A stretch of 44,303 nucleotides of DNA. It comes from Actinomycetota bacterium (GTDB lineage Bacteria > Actinomycetota > Actinomycetes > Nanopelagicales > Nanopelagicaceae). The position numbers and the translations under genes are program-made. The notes beneath the pieces are model-generated. The model saw only the letters and a list, made by a program, of their open reading frames with translations, was not told where the DNA came from and ran no database searches. Shown piece by piece: positions 10,247-17,178 of the stretch (positions are counted from its first letter, which is position 1; each line of letters opens with the position of its first letter). The stretch covers positions 1 to 44,303 of the forward strand of contig JAPLAY010000011.1 in NCBI GenBank assembly GCA_026393035.1, in the 5' to 3' direction.

Positions 10247-10819
10247 TTACTTACAGGATGAAGTAACGCTCGCCTGGATTGCAGCCAGACCATCTGCATT
10301 CTTTGCATCTTGTGCAGTTGCAGCTGCAACCTGTGCTTGCAGACTTGTAATGTTGGCTTGCGCATCAGCAACACGTTGCTTATTGCGATCAATACCCTCT
10401 TGAACCGTAGCAATCTGCTTCTTCTCGGTATCAGTTGGGCTCTTTGGATAAGCGAGCATGTGCTTAGTCCAGGTATCAACGTTCTTCTGAGCCGAAGCCA
10501 TCTGGCGCTCGTTCGTTGTAATTGAACGCTTTGCTGCATTTACAGCTGCAGTTGTTGTTGCGGTATTCGAAGCTGTGATTGAAAGTGCGCTCTTGTAATT
10601 GGCACTTGCATCTAAGCAAGGCTTAGAAACCCAGACTAATTTAGTTGAGGTGCTGGCTGGATTCTTTGCGCAGGTGTATGACAATTTTCCGATTGTGGCT
10701 TTTGCCTTCGCAGGCTTGCAAGTTTTATATGGTGTTGCCGCAGCCGCACCTGAAACATTTACAAACGTTCCTGCAAGTACAAGGACTGCAATCGATAGCG
10801 CTGAAATTCTTTTTGACAC
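10247..10819 (-). CDS. Secreted coiled-coil protein with Cys motif
   Basis: About 190 residues. I prefer the GTG at 10819 (VSKRISALSIAVLVLAG) because GGGGG sits just upstream; a TTG at 10834 would add five residues. A basic start and hydrophobic core end in SGAAAATPY, a likely Sec signal peptide cut at about residue 29. The mature N-terminus carries a small Cys-containing module (YKTCKPAKAK, LSYTCAKN, KLVWVSKPC). I recall this G-x-x-Y-x-C ... LVW pattern from many exported proteins of freshwater actinobacteria. The rest (about 80-180) is Ala/Gln/Asn-rich helix with heptad character (ERQMASAQKNVDTW, DAQANITSLQAQVAAA), a probable coiled coil, ending SSCK. A free C-terminal Cys could crosslink. 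The function is unknown; a cell-wall or surface structural role is a guess. Confidence 0.75.
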   Translation of the reverse strand: MSKRISALSIAVLVLAGTFVNVSGAAAATPYKTCKPAKAKATIGKLSYTCAKNPASTSTKLVWVSKPCLDASANYKSALSITASNTATTTAAVNAAKRSITTNERQMASAQKNVDTWTKHMLAYPKSPTDTEKKQIATVQEGIDRNKQRVADAQANITSLQAQVAAATAQDAKNADGLAAIQASVTSSCK

Positions 10820-10944
10820 TTTGACCCCCAACAAATTGATGAATCGGCCGCCAAATGGAGCGGCGCGAATATGGCAATTCTATCTTTCACCTTGCGATTT
10901 GCTAGGGAGAAAGTAGAAGTGTGGCGGTGAAAATACTGTGAATT

Positions 10945-11712
10945 TCAACGTTGGCGCGCTCGTACCTTGATGCCAAGTTTTCGCACGAGGGGACGAGGGC
11001 CAAATCTTGCAATGGTGCTGAGAATTTTATATTGCCAACCTGGTATGCAGATCGCCTTGCCGTTTCGAGCCGCGCGCCAAGATTTCGCAACAACGTCATC
11101 GGCTTCTAGCCACATGAAATTGGGTAGCCCAGACATCTTCATTTTTCCGCGTTGATGAAACTCGGTGTGAGTAAAGCCAGGGCAGAGCGCCGAAATTTTG
11201 ATATTCGTTTTGGAGAGTTCGGTGTGAAGTGATTCAGTATGAACTGTTAAATACGATTTAGCAGCGCTATATGTTCCTCCGGCGATAAAACTTGCAACAC
11301 TTGAAACATTAATTATTGTTCCAGAATCACGATTTAGCATTTGGGGCAGAACTGAATGCATCAGTTGCATTGGTGCCCTAGCCAAAACATCAATTAGTGC
11401 AAGTTCCGCTTCGATATCACTCTTCAAAAAACTATCTTTAATCCCAAAGCCCGCATTATTGATCAAAACTTCAATCGGCCTCTTTGGACTTGAAAGTCGC
11501 TTCTCTACTCTGGCTAATTGCGCAGGAACTGATAGATCTGCTTGCAAGACTTCAACTTGAACTTTGTATTTCTTTGATAGTGAGGTTGCCCGCTCTTGCA
11601 AGCGTTTCTTATCGCGAGCTACAAGAACTAAATCGAAGCCTTTTCCCGCAAGCAATCTAGTAAAAGATTCGCCAATACCTGCGGTTGCTCCAGTTACTAG
11701 CGCAGTGCTCAT
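10945..11712 (-). CDS. Short-chain dehydrogenase/reductase
   Basis: A 255-residue classical SDR. The cofactor motif TGATAGIGESF is at residues 8-18, NNAG at about 89, and the catalytic Ser in INVSSVASF followed by TYSAAKSYL gives the Ser-Tyr-Lys triad. The basic residues after the first strand (VARDKKRLQER) favour NADP(H). The end (LVRKLGIKVRARQR) is basic. It resembles DltE/SDR proteins of the fatty-acid or retinol-type subgroup, but the substrate cannot be read from sequence. It follows the saccharopine dehydrogenase-like gene with a 4-nt gap, so the two are probably one operon; a TAAAGT at -12 lies inside the previous gene's last codons. The gene is complete with no oddities. Confidence 0.88.
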   Translation of the reverse strand: MSTALVTGATAGIGESFTRLLAGKGFDLVLVARDKKRLQERATSLSKKYKVQVEVLQADLSVPAQLARVEKRLSSPKRPIEVLINNAGFGIKDSFLKSDIEAELALIDVLARAPMQLMHSVLPQMLNRDSGTIINVSSVASFIAGGTYSAAKSYLTVHTESLHTELSKTNIKISALCPGFTHTEFHQRGKMKMSGLPNFMWLEADDVVAKSWRAARNGKAICIPGWQYKILSTIARFGPRPLVRKLGIKVRARQR

Positions 11713-11716
11713 CTAG

Positions 11717-12946
11717 TTACTTTACAATCCCAGCTGTTGATTCTTCGCGAATATGCCAAGAAGTTCCGTACTCTTCAAGTTTCGCAAGGAATGGCTTTGC
11801 ATCAAACCATTCAGGACCATTTACCCCAGGTACTGGCTTCCAAACACCATCGTGAATAAGTTCCATTGCTATAACTGGATTGATTGCGGTCTGCCATACA
11901 ACGGCTTGATCGCCGTAATTTTCCATTGACCAGGCATTATCAACAACGTTGTAGAGATACACCGCCTTTGGTTCGCCACTCTTATCCAAACCTTTAACAA
12001 GTGAACCAGCGCAAGTTTTACCGGTCATTCGTGAGCCAAGAGTTGCTGGATCAGGAAGTGATGCCGCCAAAAGATCGCGAGGTGAAACTTGAATACCTTG
12101 AACATCAACAGTTTCAGTGCGATCCATTCCAAGCATATGAATTGTCTTCAAGATAGAAATGAACTGCGCACCAAGACCGTATTTGAAATTAACTTTCTTA
12201 GCTTCAATTTTCTGTGGAATTAAAACGACTTCTTCGTGCTCAACATTTACACATTCGACCGGCCCGATTCCGTCAGGAAAATCAAAGACTTCTAGTTCTG
12301 AGAAAGGTTCAGTTGTGTACCAACCACGACCATCTTCCCAAACTAATGGCGGATTCAAACACTCTTCAATCGTTGTCCAAATTGAGAATGATGGTGCAAA
12401 TTCTGAACCTGCGACAACTAAGTTCGAACCATCGAGAACAGTCACTGAATCGATGCGAGAGAACAATTCGTCGCTTGCATACTTTGCAAAGACATCACTT
12501 AAACCAGGTTCAACGCCCATTCCAATTAAGGCATAGATTCCGCGTTCGCTCCAATTCCAGTCACGTGCAAATTGTTCGTCACCACACTTCACACCGGTTT
12601 CGGTATATGGATAATGCGGGTGTGGTCTAGATAGTGACATCGCCATATCTAGATAATTTTTATTTTCAATTTCGCAGGCAAGAAATATCGGCATTACAAA
12701 ACGTGGATCAACCGCGTTAATGACAATGTCTGGATTTGCTTTGCGAATTAATTCGCGGATATCTTCAAGTTCTGCTGCATTTACTTGTGCGGCGGAGAAG
12801 CGGGAATCCTTCAAGCGATTTACGGCATCTTCAGCGCGAGATAAATTGCGATCTGCGATTACTAATTCTGTAATGAATGAACGACGGGAAGCAATATTAG
12901 CTATTGCTCTACCAACTCCACCGGCGCCTAAAACTAGGGCCTTCAT
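11717..12946 (-). CDS. Saccharopine dehydrogenase-like (LYS9/carboxynorspermidine reductase family)
   Basis: A 409-residue oxidoreductase. The start is set at the ATG 12946 because the Rossmann motif VLGAGGVGRAIA follows at once and a GGAG lies 9 nt upstream; the longer TTG frame adds only five residues. The N-terminal NAD(P) domain (1-130) has IVINAVDPRFVMPIFLAC. The C-terminal saccharopine-reductase domain includes LIGMGVEPGLSDVFAKYA and VTVLDGSNL. Family members reduce a Schiff base between an aldehyde and an amino acid, making saccharopine or carboxynorspermidine, or act as lysine dehydrogenases. No lysine or polyamine gene is adjacent, so the substrate is open. The downstream SDR is likely co-transcribed. 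A tRNA-Arg gene lies divergently upstream. Confidence 0.82.
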   Translation of the reverse strand: MKALVLGAGGVGRAIANIASRRSFITELVIADRNLSRAEDAVNRLKDSRFSAAQVNAAELEDIRELIRKANPDIVINAVDPRFVMPIFLACEIENKNYLDMAMSLSRPHPHYPYTETGVKCGDEQFARDWNWSERGIYALIGMGVEPGLSDVFAKYASDELFSRIDSVTVLDGSNLVVAGSEFAPSFSIWTTIEECLNPPLVWEDGRGWYTTEPFSELEVFDFPDGIGPVECVNVEHEEVVLIPQKIEAKKVNFKYGLGAQFISILKTIHMLGMDRTETVDVQGIQVSPRDLLAASLPDPATLGSRMTGKTCAGSLVKGLDKSGEPKAVYLYNVVDNAWSMENYGDQAVVWQTAINPVIAMELIHDGVWKPVPGVNGPEWFDAKPFLAKLEEYGTSWHIREESTAGIVK

Positions 12947-13022
12947 TAAAACCAACTCCAAACGAGTATTTTGCTATTTTTACCAGCCTAGCCCAGCAGG
13001 TGAGCGATAGGCAAACCCCGTT

Positions 13023-13043
13023 AGAGTTAAGTAAACTTACTCT
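13023..13043 (+). repeat. Inverted repeat upstream of tRNA-Arg
   Basis: AGAG (13023-13026), bulged T, TAAGT (13028-13032), AA, ACTTA (13035-13039), CTCT (13040-13043) form a 9-bp stem with one bulge. It lies in the 137-bp gap between the divergent LYS9-like gene and tRNA-Arg, followed by an AT-rich stretch with a T-run at 13061-13065. No gene ends there on the plus strand, so an operator or promoter-associated role is more likely than termination. The rest of this gap shows only A+T-rich promoter-like sequence (for example TAGATT just before the tRNA). Confidence 0.35.
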
Positions 13044-13083
13044 CAATAAAAGTCTAATAATTTTTATTTCTTTAGATTAATAG

Positions 13084-13156
13084 GTCCTAGTAGCTCAGTG
13101 GATAGAGCAACCGCCTCCTAAGCGGTAGGTCGCAGGTTCAACTCCCGCCTAGGACA
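13084..13156 (+). tRNA. tRNA-Arg(CCT)
   Basis: A 73-nt cloverleaf. Acceptor GTCCTAG pairs with CTAGGAC, the D-stem is GCTC/GAGC, and the anticodon stem ACCGC/GCGGT encloses the loop CTCCTAA with anticodon CCT, reading AGG. The variable loop has 5 nt and the T-loop is TTCAACT. The T-stem GCAGG/CCCGC contains one A-C mismatch at 51-63. Discriminator is A, and CCA is not encoded. It converges on purU, and an AT-rich TTAATAA/TTATTAA repeat follows. Confidence 0.95.
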
Positions 13157-13178
13157 CAAGTTAATAACCGCTCAATTA

Positions 13179-14036
13179 TTAATTATGGAATACAACTGTT
13201 TTATCACCAACGATAAAGATTCTATCTTCAGCGAAATCGCGAACAGCGCGCGATAAGACTCGGCGTTCAATATCGCGACCAGTTGCAATTAAGTCTTCAG
13301 GTGTAGAAGCGTGCGTTACATGGGCAACATCTTGGTCAATGATTGGGCCTTCATCTAAATCAGGTGTAACAAAGTGTGCTGTTGCACCGATGATTTTTAC
13401 ACCACGGGCATGAGCTTGGTGGTAAGGCTTTGCGCCTTTAAATCCAGGCAAGAATGAGTGGTGGATATTAATGATGCGACCGTTCATCTTTTCGCAGAAC
13501 TCTTTAGTAAGAATTTGCATGTAACGGGCAAGAACTACGAGATCAATCTCAAGTTCGGTCACTAGCTTTGCAATCTCGGCTTCTGCCGCTGACTTATCTA
13601 GTTTGCTCTGGTCAAGAAATTTAATTCCGTGTGATTCAACAAGTGTTTTTAAATCACTATGGTTTGAAACGACTGCCGGAATTTCAATTGGAAGCTCGCC
13701 CAACTCTTGAAGATAAAGCAGATCGCGAAGGCAGTGTGACTCTTTAGTTACGAGGATTAGCGCCTTCTTCTGCTTTGCAACTGAACGGAGTGAAAGCTTT
13801 GGGAGTGAAAGCTTTGGCTTAAATTGGCCAAGTCCACTCTCTAAAATTTCGCGCACCTTGGCTATATCTAGATCACTTTCAAAGCGAGTACGCATTACAA
13901 AATCTTGAGTTGTGGGATCAGTGAATTGTTGATTCTCAATAATATTTCCACGTGCAGCAAGTACCGCGGTGGTCATCGCGTGAACGATGCCAGGTTGGTC
14001 TTTGCATTGGAGGGTGACTATTAAATCCACCCCCAA
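13179..14036 (-). CDS. purU: Formyltetrahydrofolate deformylase
   Basis: Hydrolyses 10-formyl-THF to THF and formate, balancing one-carbon units and supplying formate. It is 285 residues long, the usual family length. Residues 1-75 are an ACT domain (LIVTLQCKDQPGIVHAM). Residues 90-285 are the formyltransferase fold, with MNGRIINIHHSFLPGFKGA carrying the catalytic Asn-His region, GATAHFVTPDLDEGPIIDQ and a complete end. The start is uncertain: TTG 14036 or GTG 14030. Only 3 nt separate the TTG from the MMPL stop, so translation is probably coupled. The neighbouring one-carbon enzyme, 5-FTHF cyclo-ligase, is 6 kb away. The gene converges with tRNA-Arg. Confidence 0.95.
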   Translation of the reverse strand: MGVDLIVTLQCKDQPGIVHAMTTAVLAARGNIIENQQFTDPTTQDFVMRTRFESDLDIAKVREILESGLGQFKPKLSLPKLSLRSVAKQKKALILVTKESHCLRDLLYLQELGELPIEIPAVVSNHSDLKTLVESHGIKFLDQSKLDKSAAEAEIAKLVTELEIDLVVLARYMQILTKEFCEKMNGRIINIHHSFLPGFKGAKPYHQAHARGVKIIGATAHFVTPDLDEGPIIDQDVAHVTHASTPEDLIATGRDIERRVLSRAVRDFAEDRIFIVGDKTVVFHN

Positions 14037-14039
14037 ATA

Positions 14040-16139
14040 TTAGTGGCTAATTGTGAATCGCTTTAACGCCTTTGGCGCCCACCAGTTACGTTCACCAAAT
14101 AAGCGCATGAGTGCAGGAACAAGCAAGGCTCGAACCAAGGTTGCATCTAGAAGAATCGCAAATGCGACACCAAATCCCATGGTCTTGATTGATGTGACAC
14201 CGCTTGTTACGAAGATCGCGAATACGACCGCAAGGATTACCGCAGCTGCTGTAATAATTCGGGCAGATTTTTGAAGACCAAGTGCAACTGATTCGATGTT
14301 TGAATGACCAGCATCGTGCTCTTCTTTAATACGAGAGAGTAGAAATACTTCGTAGTCCATTGATAAACCAAATGCCACAACTGCAATCAGAATAACCATT
14401 GAGGTATCGATGCTTCCGGTGTTGGTAAATGAACCTACAAGCCAATTCAAATGGCCACCGATAAAGATCCAAGTAAGAACTCCCAGAGTTGCAGACAATG
14501 AAAGTAAATTCAAGATGACGGCTTTAATCGGCAGGATTATTGAGCCGGTAAACATAAAGAGCAGAAGCAATGTGCCAATCGCGATCCAAAGAAGTGCAAG
14601 TGGTAATTTCTTAGCGATACCAATCTGGCTATCTGCATAGTCAGCGGCAACACCACCAACCAACGTTCCTTCCGGAACTTTCAGTGCACGGATTTCAGTA
14701 ATCATTTTCTCAGCTGCTGGTGACCGTGAACTCATGCTGTGGATTGCGCTAATTCGAATATCGTTTCCAACCGTTTCAGGTGCACCAACTGTAATTACTC
14801 CTGGAACATTTGCCAGATTACTTACAAAATTATTGATCTCAACCATCTTCGTTGTTCCATTTGGAATCACAATCTCAATTGGGTTTCCTTGTTCGCCAGG
14901 GAATTTGTCTAAGCTGACTTGGGCCGCAATTGCAGCTTTGTCCGATGCGGGTAGAACTCTGGTATCAACTTGTGAAAAGACAATATCTTTAATCGGTGAA
15001 GCTAGAGTTCCAAGAATTAATAGCGACAGCACAACAACTGCGACCGGTCGTCTCATGACGTAACGCGCGGTATGTGCCCAACGGCCATCTTCCTTTGGCG
15101 TGATTGCACTTTTGCGTACAACAAATTTATCTATTTTGGTTCCAAGTAAAGCCAAGATTGCTGGAAGTGGAATTAGGGCGCCGAGGATTGCAACTGCAAC
15201 TACAGAAACACCTGCATAACCAAATGACTTTAAGAACATCTGCGGGAAGAACATAAGTGAAGCAAGACTGATCATTACCGTGATGCCAGAGAAGAAAACA
15301 GTTTTTCCAGCCGTCTTAACGGTCTGTGCTACTGATTCTTCAACACTCTTTCCAGCGTGTAGCTCTTCACGAAAACGGTTAACCATCAAAAGCGAGTAAT
15401 CGATTCCAAGACCCATGCCCATACCGGTGACTAAGTTAAGAGCGAAGATACTTACGCCCGTGAAAAGGCTTATTAAATAGAGAATTAGAAATGCGCCAAG
15501 AATTGCACTCACGCCAACAACAACCGGCATTGCAGATGCAATTAAGCCACCGAAGACAAAGAGCAAGAAGAGGAATGTAAGTGGGATTGAAATTGATTCA
15601 GCTAGTGCTAGATCATTTGAAATTTTATGATTCACCGCTTGATTAAACGTTGAGAAACCACCAACATAAATTCTTAGGTTTCCAACTTTGCCATCATATT
15701 TCTTCTGTAAATCTGAAGCCAAGCCAGCTAGAAGAGTAGGGTCTGCTTCATGGCCATAGATAAATAGGTAAGCAGAATTTCCATCAGCGCTCATTAATTG
15801 CTTTGCGCCACCTGCACTCCAATAGGAAAGCGTCTTTGCAATATCTGGCATTTTGCGAAGGTCAGCTTCAATCGGTGCGACTTCAGCAGCAACTGCAGGA
15901 TCAGCAACGCTCTTGCCCGCATCGATAATAAAAATAATTGCTGGGTCTTGAACTTTAAAGGTGTCTGTTAAATAGGTTGCAGCCTTTGATGAGTCGCTAC
16001 CGGGATCGGAGTAGCCGCCACCTTCGAGTCGGGCAAATACAAGTGAACCAATGACGCCTGCTGCAATAGCCACGACAATGAATCCCGCCAATACAGATTT
16101 ACGACGTCTAACTAGTAAGTGACCCAACTTCTCAAACAT
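14040..16139 (-). CDS. MMPL family RND-type membrane transporter
   Basis: A 699-residue inner-membrane protein of the MmpL/HpnN-type RND family, which exports lipids or other hydrophobic compounds using the proton gradient. It has the usual twofold layout: an N-terminal helix (17-36), an extracytoplasmic loop with LEGGGYSDPGSDSS, then a block of five to six helices containing TGMGMGLGIDYSLLMVNRFREEL. A second helix and loop follow, then a second block with VAFGLSMDYEVFLLSRIKEEH. The paired GxxxDY/S motifs are the proton-relay signature. Both halves are complete. A Shine-Dalgarno AAGGA precedes the ATG. It is followed within 3 nt by purU. The cargo cannot be told from sequence; the organism's lack of a mycolate layer, if it is acI, argues against mycolic-type lipids. 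Confidence 0.92.
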   Translation of the reverse strand: MFEKLGHLLVRRRKSVLAGFIVVAIAAGVIGSLVFARLEGGGYSDPGSDSSKAATYLTDTFKVQDPAIIFIIDAGKSVADPAVAAEVAPIEADLRKMPDIAKTLSYWSAGGAKQLMSADGNSAYLFIYGHEADPTLLAGLASDLQKKYDGKVGNLRIYVGGFSTFNQAVNHKISNDLALAESISIPLTFLFLLFVFGGLIASAMPVVVGVSAILGAFLILYLISLFTGVSIFALNLVTGMGMGLGIDYSLLMVNRFREELHAGKSVEESVAQTVKTAGKTVFFSGITVMISLASLMFFPQMFLKSFGYAGVSVVAVAILGALIPLPAILALLGTKIDKFVVRKSAITPKEDGRWAHTARYVMRRPVAVVVLSLLILGTLASPIKDIVFSQVDTRVLPASDKAAIAAQVSLDKFPGEQGNPIEIVIPNGTTKMVEINNFVSNLANVPGVITVGAPETVGNDIRISAIHSMSSRSPAAEKMITEIRALKVPEGTLVGGVAADYADSQIGIAKKLPLALLWIAIGTLLLLFMFTGSIILPIKAVILNLLSLSATLGVLTWIFIGGHLNWLVGSFTNTGSIDTSMVILIAVVAFGLSMDYEVFLLSRIKEEHDAGHSNIESVALGLQKSARIITAAAVILAVVFAIFVTSGVTSIKTMGFGVAFAILLDATLVRALLVPALMRLFGERNWWAPKALKRFTISH

Positions 16140-16165
16140 GACTTCTATTCCTTCTATTAGTTGAT

Positions 16166-16171
16166 TAGTAT
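16166..16171 (+). promoter_or_regulatory. -10 hexamer for leaderless transcription of the 38-aa ORF
   Basis: TAGTAT lies exactly at -12 to -7 from the ATG at 16178. There is no Shine-Dalgarno sequence between. It sits in the 38-bp divergent gap shared with the MMPL gene. Confidence 0.4.
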
Positions 16172-16177
16172 TTAGTT

Positions 16178-16294
16178 ATGAGCGATCCAAATATCTTGCC
16201 GAAAATAACGCAGGATGAGATTGATCCGCGTGAAGACGATGATTCAAAACGTGATTCTGAAATTGAAGGCGATCGCCCACCACATCACGGTTAA
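16178..16294 (+). CDS. 38-residue acidic protein (candidate small gene)
   Basis: An ATG-TAA frame fills the gap between the MMPL and fmdB genes and encodes 38 residues. It starts MSDPNILPKITQDEID, has an acidic middle (EDDDSKRDSEIEGD) and ends RPPHHG. It is highly charged with no hydrophobic core, so it is probably disordered. The TAGTAT at -12 gives the same leaderless geometry as the other starts. Its stop overlaps the end of convergent fmdB by 4 nt, a typical streamlined arrangement. The GATCCGCG/GATGATTC codon use is like its neighbours. I do not recognise a family. It could be a small actinobacterial protein overlooked because of length; evidence is context and promoter only. Confidence 0.5.
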   Translation: MSDPNILPKITQDEIDPREDDDSKRDSEIEGDRPPHHG

Positions 16295-16533
16295 TCATTT
16301 TTAGTAACCGGTGGCGGTGGCGGAGTTGAAGCCGCTGGAGTTGATGGTGATTTTGAAGTTCTTGAATCAGTTTTATAAAACCCAGATCCTTTAAAAACTA
16401 CGCCAACATTTGAATAAACCTTCTGCACTTCACCTTTGCATTCTGGGCATTCGGTAAGGGCATCGTCGCTAAATGATTGAAAAGCCTCGAATTGATGGCC
16501 GCACTTGGTGCAGGCATATTCATATGTAGGCAT
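16291..16533 (-). CDS. FmdB family zinc-ribbon protein
   Basis: An 80-residue protein beginning MPTYEYACTKCGHQFEAFQ, the hallmark FmdB/CxxC_CxxC zinc ribbon. The first knuckle is CTKC (8-11) and the second is CPEC (about 34-37), followed by KVYSNVGVVFKGSGFYKTD. The C-terminal 25 residues are Ser/Thr/Pro-rich and end PPPPPVTKND, probably disordered. FmdB was first seen as a regulator of amide-degradation genes, but most members have no known role. A TACAAT hexamer sits at -13 to -8 on the minus strand and no Shine-Dalgarno is visible, so it is probably leaderless. It converges on the 38-residue ORF and is divergent from the CopC-like gene. Confidence 0.92.
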   Translation of the reverse strand: MPTYEYACTKCGHQFEAFQSFSDDALTECPECKGEVQKVYSNVGVVFKGSGFYKTDSRTSKSPSTPAASTPPPPPVTKND

Positions 16534-16540
16534 GGTGAGT

Positions 16541-16546
16541 ATTGTA
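16541..16546 (-). promoter_or_regulatory. -10 hexamer of fmdB
   Basis: On the minus strand TACAAT lies at -13 to -8 from the ATG at 16533. It is a five-of-six match to TATAAT and there is no Shine-Dalgarno between it and the start. Confidence 0.5.
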
Positions 16547-16595
16547 AAGAAGTGAGAGACTTACATCTAATCGAGATGCAATTAGAGGGGCAATC

Positions 16596-17165
16596 ATGGT
16601 GGCCGGCCGAGTAATTCGAAGCGTTATAGCTGGAGCAATAATTCTGCTGTCAATATTTTCAACCCCGGCCTTCGCGAACAGCATTACCGCTGCGGTTCCA
16701 CAAGCTGGTTCGGTTTTAACTACTTCACCAAATTCAATTTCAATTTCTACTGCCGCCGCGCTATCTGAACAAGGTAGCTTGATTGTTGTTAATGATCCAA
16801 ATGGCGTTGCAGTAGATGATGGATCTATAACTATTAATGGAAATAGCGCAGAAGTTGGTTTAACAGAGCTAACTAAAACTGGGGTCTACACCGTTAACTA
16901 CACACTGCTTTCAGATACCGAAGATCCGCTAACTGGTTCTTATACCTTTATGTTTAACGCATCTTCGAGTGTGGGCAGTCCATCACCTGCACCCACTCAA
17001 CCAACTACGGGGACCACTTCCGGTAATAAGAATTTAAATGCGGGATCTAATGCATTTGTTTACACCTTGCTTGTACTTGCCGCTTTCGTTTTCATTTTTC
17101 TAATTTGGTATGCCAAGCAGAGCTTCGGTGGACCAAAGCGTTCGCCCCAAAATAAGCGCAAATAG
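16596..17165 (+). CDS. CopC-like exported protein lacking the usual copper ligands
   Basis: A 189-residue protein. Residues 1-27 form a signal peptide (IIAGAIILLSIFSTPAFA-like, cut before NSITAA). The CopC domain (28-121) has AAVPQAGSVLTTSPNSISI and ends DPLTGSYTFMF. A Pro/Thr/Ser linker follows, then one membrane helix (about 154-172) and a basic cytoplasmic tail (GGPKRSPQNKRK). In copper-binding CopC the mature N-terminus begins with His and the late loop has D-x-H before P-x-x-GSYTF. Here these are Asn and Asp-Thr-Glu-Asp (107-110), so both His ligands are missing. A GAGGGG Shine-Dalgarno fixes the start. The CopD-CtaG gene follows after 13 nt, so the pair is probably co-translated and tied to cytochrome oxidase copper supply or assembly. 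Confidence 0.85.
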   Translation: MVAGRVIRSVIAGAIILLSIFSTPAFANSITAAVPQAGSVLTTSPNSISISTAAALSEQGSLIVVNDPNGVAVDDGSITINGNSAEVGLTELTKTGVYTVNYTLLSDTEDPLTGSYTFMFNASSSVGSPSPAPTQPTTGTTSGNKNLNAGSNAFVYTLLVLAAFVFIFLIWYAKQSFGGPKRSPQNKRK

Positions 17166-17178
17166 TCGAAATTGAGTT

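Noticed and set aside
10885-10932. TTTCACC / GGTGAAA inverted repeat downstream of the SDR gene
   Set aside because: Arms are only 7 bp with a 34-nt loop and no T-run, so it is too weak to call a terminator.
13161-13182. TTAATAA / TTATTAA repeat between tRNA-Arg and purU
   Set aside because: It is pure A/T, includes the purU stop codon, and such short repeats are expected by chance here.
14040-16139. MMPL transporter as part of a mycolic-acid export locus
   Set aside because: No lipid biosynthesis genes are adjacent, and the neighbours are purU and a zinc-ribbon gene.
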